Source: Pseudomonadota bacterium (lineage in GTDB: Bacteria > Chloroflexota > UBA6077 > JAJPHF01). Taken from it: 64,000 nt of DNA. Made by a program: the position numbers and the translations under genes. Numbering within the stretch: position 1 is the stretch's first letter; each line of letters begins with the position of its first letter. Below the pieces are notes generated by a model. It did no database searches. It was given only the letters and a program-made list of their open reading frames with translations, and was not told the DNA's origin. Below are positions 58,608 to 64,000 of this stretch, in pieces. The stretch lies in NCBI GenBank assembly GCA_021325365.1, contig JAJPHF010000013.1, forward strand, positions 1-64,000, read 5' to 3'.

Positions 58608-58658
58608 GGTGGACAGTGCGCAGGTAGGGGTACCGGCTCGCCGGACCCTGCCGCCGCT

Positions 58659-61332
<2,674 letters not shown>

Positions 61333-61353
61333 GTTCGTTACCAACACCGTTGC

Positions 61354-61396
61354 AGCAAAGCGCGGGCTACCCTCTGCGGTTGGCCCGCGCTTTGCT
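61354..61396 (+). terminator. Terminator after katG
   Basis: AGCAAAGCGCGGGC and GCCCGCGCTTTGCT pair over 14 bp with a 15-nt loop, 21 bp after the katG stop. The A/T base of the stem assists release. Confidence 0.75.
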
Positions 61397-61792
61397 ATTG
61401 ACGGGGGGACGTACCGAGTCAGCAGGCCACGCGCACGTTGTGAGAGAGAGGCGCCGGCATGGCCCGCAGACATCGCGGTCGCCCCGAGTACGTATGATAC
61501 GCGTCAAACTGGGCAAACGACCGCCATCGCGGCCATTCGGATTGTCATCGTCGCCATCCCCCTGCGCCTCATCGATACTGGATTGCTGGTGCAGGTTGCC
61601 TGGCTGCTCACCGCCTGGGGGCTAGCAGGTGTCGTGTACGCGCCCCGGACCATCGCCGAGTCCAGCGCCGAAGCGGGCAGCGCCACGACGCCAGTAGAGC
61701 GCTTGCTGGAATGTCAAGGATGATGAGAGAATCAATTAGCGCGATGATGTCTCTGTAACGATGTGGTTCAGGCAGGGAGGGTGAGCTGGAGC
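61397..61792. other. Gap with a startless hydrophobic frame
   Basis: A plus-strand frame open to 61723 encodes two hydrophobic runs (IRIVIVAIPLRLIDTGLLVQ and VAWLLTAWGLAGVVYA), which look like real membrane segments, but no ATG, GTG or TTG occurs at its beginning. It may be the tail of a lost small membrane protein. The last 70 bp are A/T-richer and probably hold the promoter of the second PerR-like gene. Confidence 0.35.
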
Positions 61793-62245
61793 GTGGATAA
61801 GGAGCAGCGCCTGAAGCAGCTCGTCGGCCGGCTCCGCGAGCATGGACACCGCATGACCCCTCAGCGGATGGCCGTGCTCCAGGAGTTACTGCGGACCGAC
61901 CGGCATCCAAGCGTGGAAGAGATCTATCGCGCGCTTCAGCCGACGTACCCGATGATGAGCCTTGCCACCGTGTACAAGACCGTGGCGACACTGAAAGACC
62001 TCGGCGAAGTGCTGGAATTGGAATTCAGCGACGGGCACAATCGCTACGACGCCTGGATGCCGCAGCCGCATCCCCACCTGATCTGCCGCGACTGTAACCG
62101 CATCGAAGATCACCCGATTGACGAGCTAGATCGACTGATGACCGACGCGGCGATGCAAAGCGGCTATCAGCTACTTTCCATGCGCCTCGACCTCTACGGG
62201 ATTTGCGGCCAGTGCAGCGGAAGCGCCACGCCAGCTCCCGCGTAG
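61793..62245 (+). CDS. Second PerR-like Fur-family regulator
   Basis: A 150-residue protein: HGHRMTPQRMAVLQELLRTD, recognition helix SLATVYKTVATLKDLGEVLE, metal core HPHLICRDCNRIEDHPIDEL and YGICGQCSG. Cys-x2-Cys pairs for structural zinc are intact; the PerR/Fur switch residue is Asp (IEDH). It is clearly different in sequence from the PerR-like protein at 58062, so the two are not recent duplicates. I chose the GTG at 61793, about 9 nt after GGGAGGGTGA. Its place after katG suggests a second peroxide or metal sensor for the same locus. Confidence 0.87.
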   Translation: MDKEQRLKQLVGRLREHGHRMTPQRMAVLQELLRTDRHPSVEEIYRALQPTYPMMSLATVYKTVATLKDLGEVLELEFSDGHNRYDAWMPQPHPHLICRDCNRIEDHPIDELDRLMTDAAMQSGYQLLSMRLDLYGICGQCSGSATPAPA

Positions 62246-62373
62246 CATCGACGCAAGAGAGCTTCAGCTCCGGCTTCCTCCAAGCGCGCCACGGCCTACC
62301 GACGTTCGCCCACGCCAGGTAGAACCGAGGCGAGCGTTTAGCAGGCGGGCGGCGGCGGAGCGCCGCGCGCCGG

Positions 62374-63147
62374 TCAGGCGGGCGCGGCGGACGGTGCGTC
62401 CTGGCCCGCCAGGAACTGCTCGACGGCCGCCACGAACGGCTCGGGTACCGTGGCCGAGAGTACGTGGGGGGCGCCCTCGAAGCAGTACAGGCGGGCGCCG
62501 GGGATGCGGGTCGCGAACAGCTCGATGCCCTCGCGCGGCAGGGTCTGGTCGGCGGTGCCGTAGAGCACGAGCGTGGGGCAGCGGATGGCGGGAAGCTGCT
62601 GGTAGAGGTCCTCGTCCCACGGCGGGCCGCTGAGGCGGATGGCCGTGGCGAGGTTCGCCTGGCGCTGGCGCTGCTCGGCCTCGGTGGGCGGGCGGTCCAG
62701 CGGCCGGCCGAACAGCCGCCGGTGCAGCTCGTCGGGCGAGAGGCCCACACGCTGCTCGCCGCCGCCACGGCGCAGCCCGCCGGGCGCGGCCAGCACCGCG
62801 CGCCGGACGGCAGCCGGCTGGCGGATGGCGAGCCAGGCGGCGATGCGCCCGCCAAACGACTCGCCGACGACGTGCGCGCTGCCGCCCGCGCACTGCCCGA
62901 TGAACGCGGCCATGACGTCCGCCGTGTCCGGGCCGGACGCCACGCTGCCGATCGTGGAAGCGTCGAAGCCCGGCATCGACGGGACGAGCAGCCGGTAGTG
63001 GCGGGCGAGCAGCCCGAACGCCTGCTCGTCGAGGCGCAGGCCGCCGGAGCCGTGGAGGAACACGAGCGGCGGGCCGCTACCCAGCGCCACGTAGTGCAGG
63101 TCGCAGCCGTTCACCTGCGCGGTGTGCGTCTCGTACTGGAGGGGCAT
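62374..63147 (-). CDS. Alpha/beta-hydrolase
   Basis: A 257-residue hydrolase with the canonical triad: Ser in the nucleophile elbow GESFGG, Asp in LYGTADQTLP and His in GAPHVLSATVP; the oxyanion segment is FLHGSGGLRLDE. A cap insertion (about 130-185, GLSPDELHRRLFGRP) covers the pocket. Esterase, C-C hydrolase (ring-cleavage product) or epoxide hydrolase are all possible. The ATG at 63147 has AGGAGCG upstream. It is alone on its strand here, facing the second PerR-like gene. Confidence 0.85.
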   Translation of the reverse strand: MPLQYETHTAQVNGCDLHYVALGSGPPLVFLHGSGGLRLDEQAFGLLARHYRLLVPSMPGFDASTIGSVASGPDTADVMAAFIGQCAGGSAHVVGESFGGRIAAWLAIRQPAAVRRAVLAAPGGLRRGGGEQRVGLSPDELHRRLFGRPLDRPPTEAEQRQRQANLATAIRLSGPPWDEDLYQQLPAIRCPTLVLYGTADQTLPREGIELFATRIPGARLYCFEGAPHVLSATVPEPFVAAVEQFLAGQDAPSAAPA

Positions 63148-63329
63148 CGCGCGCTCCTCGTGGGAATCTGAAGCCGGCGCTCGCCAGCACAACGGAGCCG
63201 CCCGCCAGGCGTGATGTACACTACTGCTGCTCAGTGTAGCGCCGCGCGAGCGCGCCCGCCAGGGCGTTCGGCGCGGTGCGGCGCCCATTCTTGTAAGGGC
63301 AGTCATGCGACGACGTGGCTAGCGAAGCG

Positions 63330-63821
63330 ATGGCCGAGGAGAGCCTGGCGCCGACACAGGGCGCCTTCTGGCCGGAGCTGGTCCCGGCGAGCGCGCGCGG
63401 CCGGGGCGCCGAGCCTCCACGGCCAGCGCCGCGCTGCGGCCAGTGCGGCGAGGTCATCCCCGCGCCGGCCGGGCGGCGCCGCTATTGCTCGCCGGCGTGT
63501 CGCAAGCTGGCCCAGGCAGCGCGGATCGCGTCGACGGACGCGGAGGGCGGGGCGACGGTTGCGAACAGGACGTCGGACGCCGGTGGCGCGGAGGCCGGCG
63601 GGTGGGGCAGCGCGGCGCCGAGCACCGGGAGCCCGCCGGCGGAGCTCACGCCGCATCGCCGACTCGTCCTGGCATGGCAGTTGCTAAGCGCCTACCGGCC
63701 GGCCGCGCTCTGGCAGGCGCTCGCGCCGGACGAGCAGACGCAAGCGACGGCGCTGGCGCTCTCCCTTTACCAGTGGACTCGGGACCTCGAACCGTTCGCG
63801 CGCCGTCACCGGGGTGGCTAG
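63330..63821 (+). CDS. Small zinc-finger-like protein
   Basis: A 163-residue protein. Cys-x2-Cys (CGQCGEV) and a second pair CSPACRK 15 residues later, in an Arg-rich setting (RRRYCSPACRKLAQAARI), form a treble-clef-like zinc site that could bind nucleic acid. A Gly/Ala/Thr linker follows, then a helical C-terminal domain (HRRLVLAWQLLSAYRPAALW and ALALSLYQWTRDLEPFARR). I do not recognise the family. ATG 63330 or GTG 63315; neither has a strong ribosome site. It is divergent from the alpha/beta-hydrolase gene. Confidence 0.55.
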   Translation: MAEESLAPTQGAFWPELVPASARGRGAEPPRPAPRCGQCGEVIPAPAGRRRYCSPACRKLAQAARIASTDAEGGATVANRTSDAGGAEAGGWGSAAPSTGSPPAELTPHRRLVLAWQLLSAYRPAALWQALAPDEQTQATALALSLYQWTRDLEPFARRHRGG

Positions 63822-63906
63822 GCGAGGCCTCACGCCCTGAACGTGGCTATTGTTACCGAGACGCCGGCGCCTGGCCTATGACCTATAGTCGCCGCTGGGG
63901 GATCGC

Positions 63907-64000
63907 ATGACCGACGTTGCCGCGGCGCACACCGACCTGCCCGACGCGACGGCCGCGGGGCAGGCATTGGGCGCCGAGATTGCGGCCACTTATGGCGGTG
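63907..64000 (+). CDS. Start of a gene cut by the window end
   Basis: An open frame from ATG 63907 encodes TDVAAAHTDLPDATAAGQAL and runs off the window after 31 codons. An Ala/Asp-rich start is all that is visible. No ribosome site or family can be named. Confidence 0.35.
   Translation, partial: MTDVAAAHTDLPDATAAGQALGAEIAATYGG

Overview
The window is very high G+C DNA whose gene set resembles a Chloroflexota-like bacterium. The signs are an rpsF-ssb-rpsR operon with a zinc-type S18, many orphan NMT1/THI5-like substrate-binding lipoproteins, luciferase-like monooxygenases, a form-II CoxL-type protein, VOC proteins and no visible outer-membrane biogenesis genes. That placement is inferred from gene content only. 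I saw no rRNA, tRNA, CRISPR array, transposase or phage genes.

Layout. 0.1-0.5 kb: remnant of a VapBC-type toxin-antitoxin pair. 0.65-3.5 kb: complete NitT/TauT-type ABC importer (minus strand). 3.6-8.8 kb: MFS carrier, a large molybdenum hydroxylase subunit without partner subunits but with a 165-bp repeat inserted in frame, a small conserved protein and a HAD phosphatase. 9.3-12.2 kb: a response regulator facing a HisKA-REC-nucleotide cyclase, then a MarR regulator divergent from an RND pump (12.5-15.7 kb) with a probable operator between them. 15.8-17.7 kb: HtrA protease and a small secreted protein. 17.8-31.8 kb: accessory region with seven orphan substrate-binding proteins, two luciferase-like monooxygenases, a ferritin-like protein and stress genes (GlsB/YeaQ, YflT-like, CsbD, cold-shock). 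31.9-34.3 kb: VOC protein, beta-carbonic-anhydrase-like protein and M42-like aminopeptidase. 34.5-37.7 kb: exopolysaccharide genes. 37.9-42.3 kb: an overlapping envelope-stress operon (DUF3618, holin-like, repeat-rich protein) and a flippase-like membrane protein. 42.4-47 kb: PaaK-type ligase, ribosomal operon and a PpiC/SurA foldase. 47-50.1 kb: subtilase and lytic transglycosylase. 50.3-57.7 kb: amidohydrolase, two VOC genes, a UGSC-family selenoprotein gene, a thioredoxin-reductase-like gene and a DinB-like protein. 58-62.2 kb: katG between two intact PerR-like genes, with a decayed third Fur gene just upstream of it. 62.4-64 kb: alpha/beta hydrolase, zinc-finger protein and the start of a gene cut by the window end.

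The most notable item is at 53621-55309. One reading frame carries an in-frame UGA in a U-S-T-C motif. About 18 nt after the UGA is a hairpin with a GGUC loop, the position and loop expected of a bacterial SECIS. A flavoprotein with a CASC redox centre starts 6 bp after its stop, so the pair reads as a selenium-dependent redox system.

The window is also rich in dispersed G/C-tract repeats. One family has terminal inverted repeats and has inserted, without breaking the frame, into the CoxL-like gene. Other families lie between genes, including a 61-bp tandem array just upstream of the selenoprotein gene.
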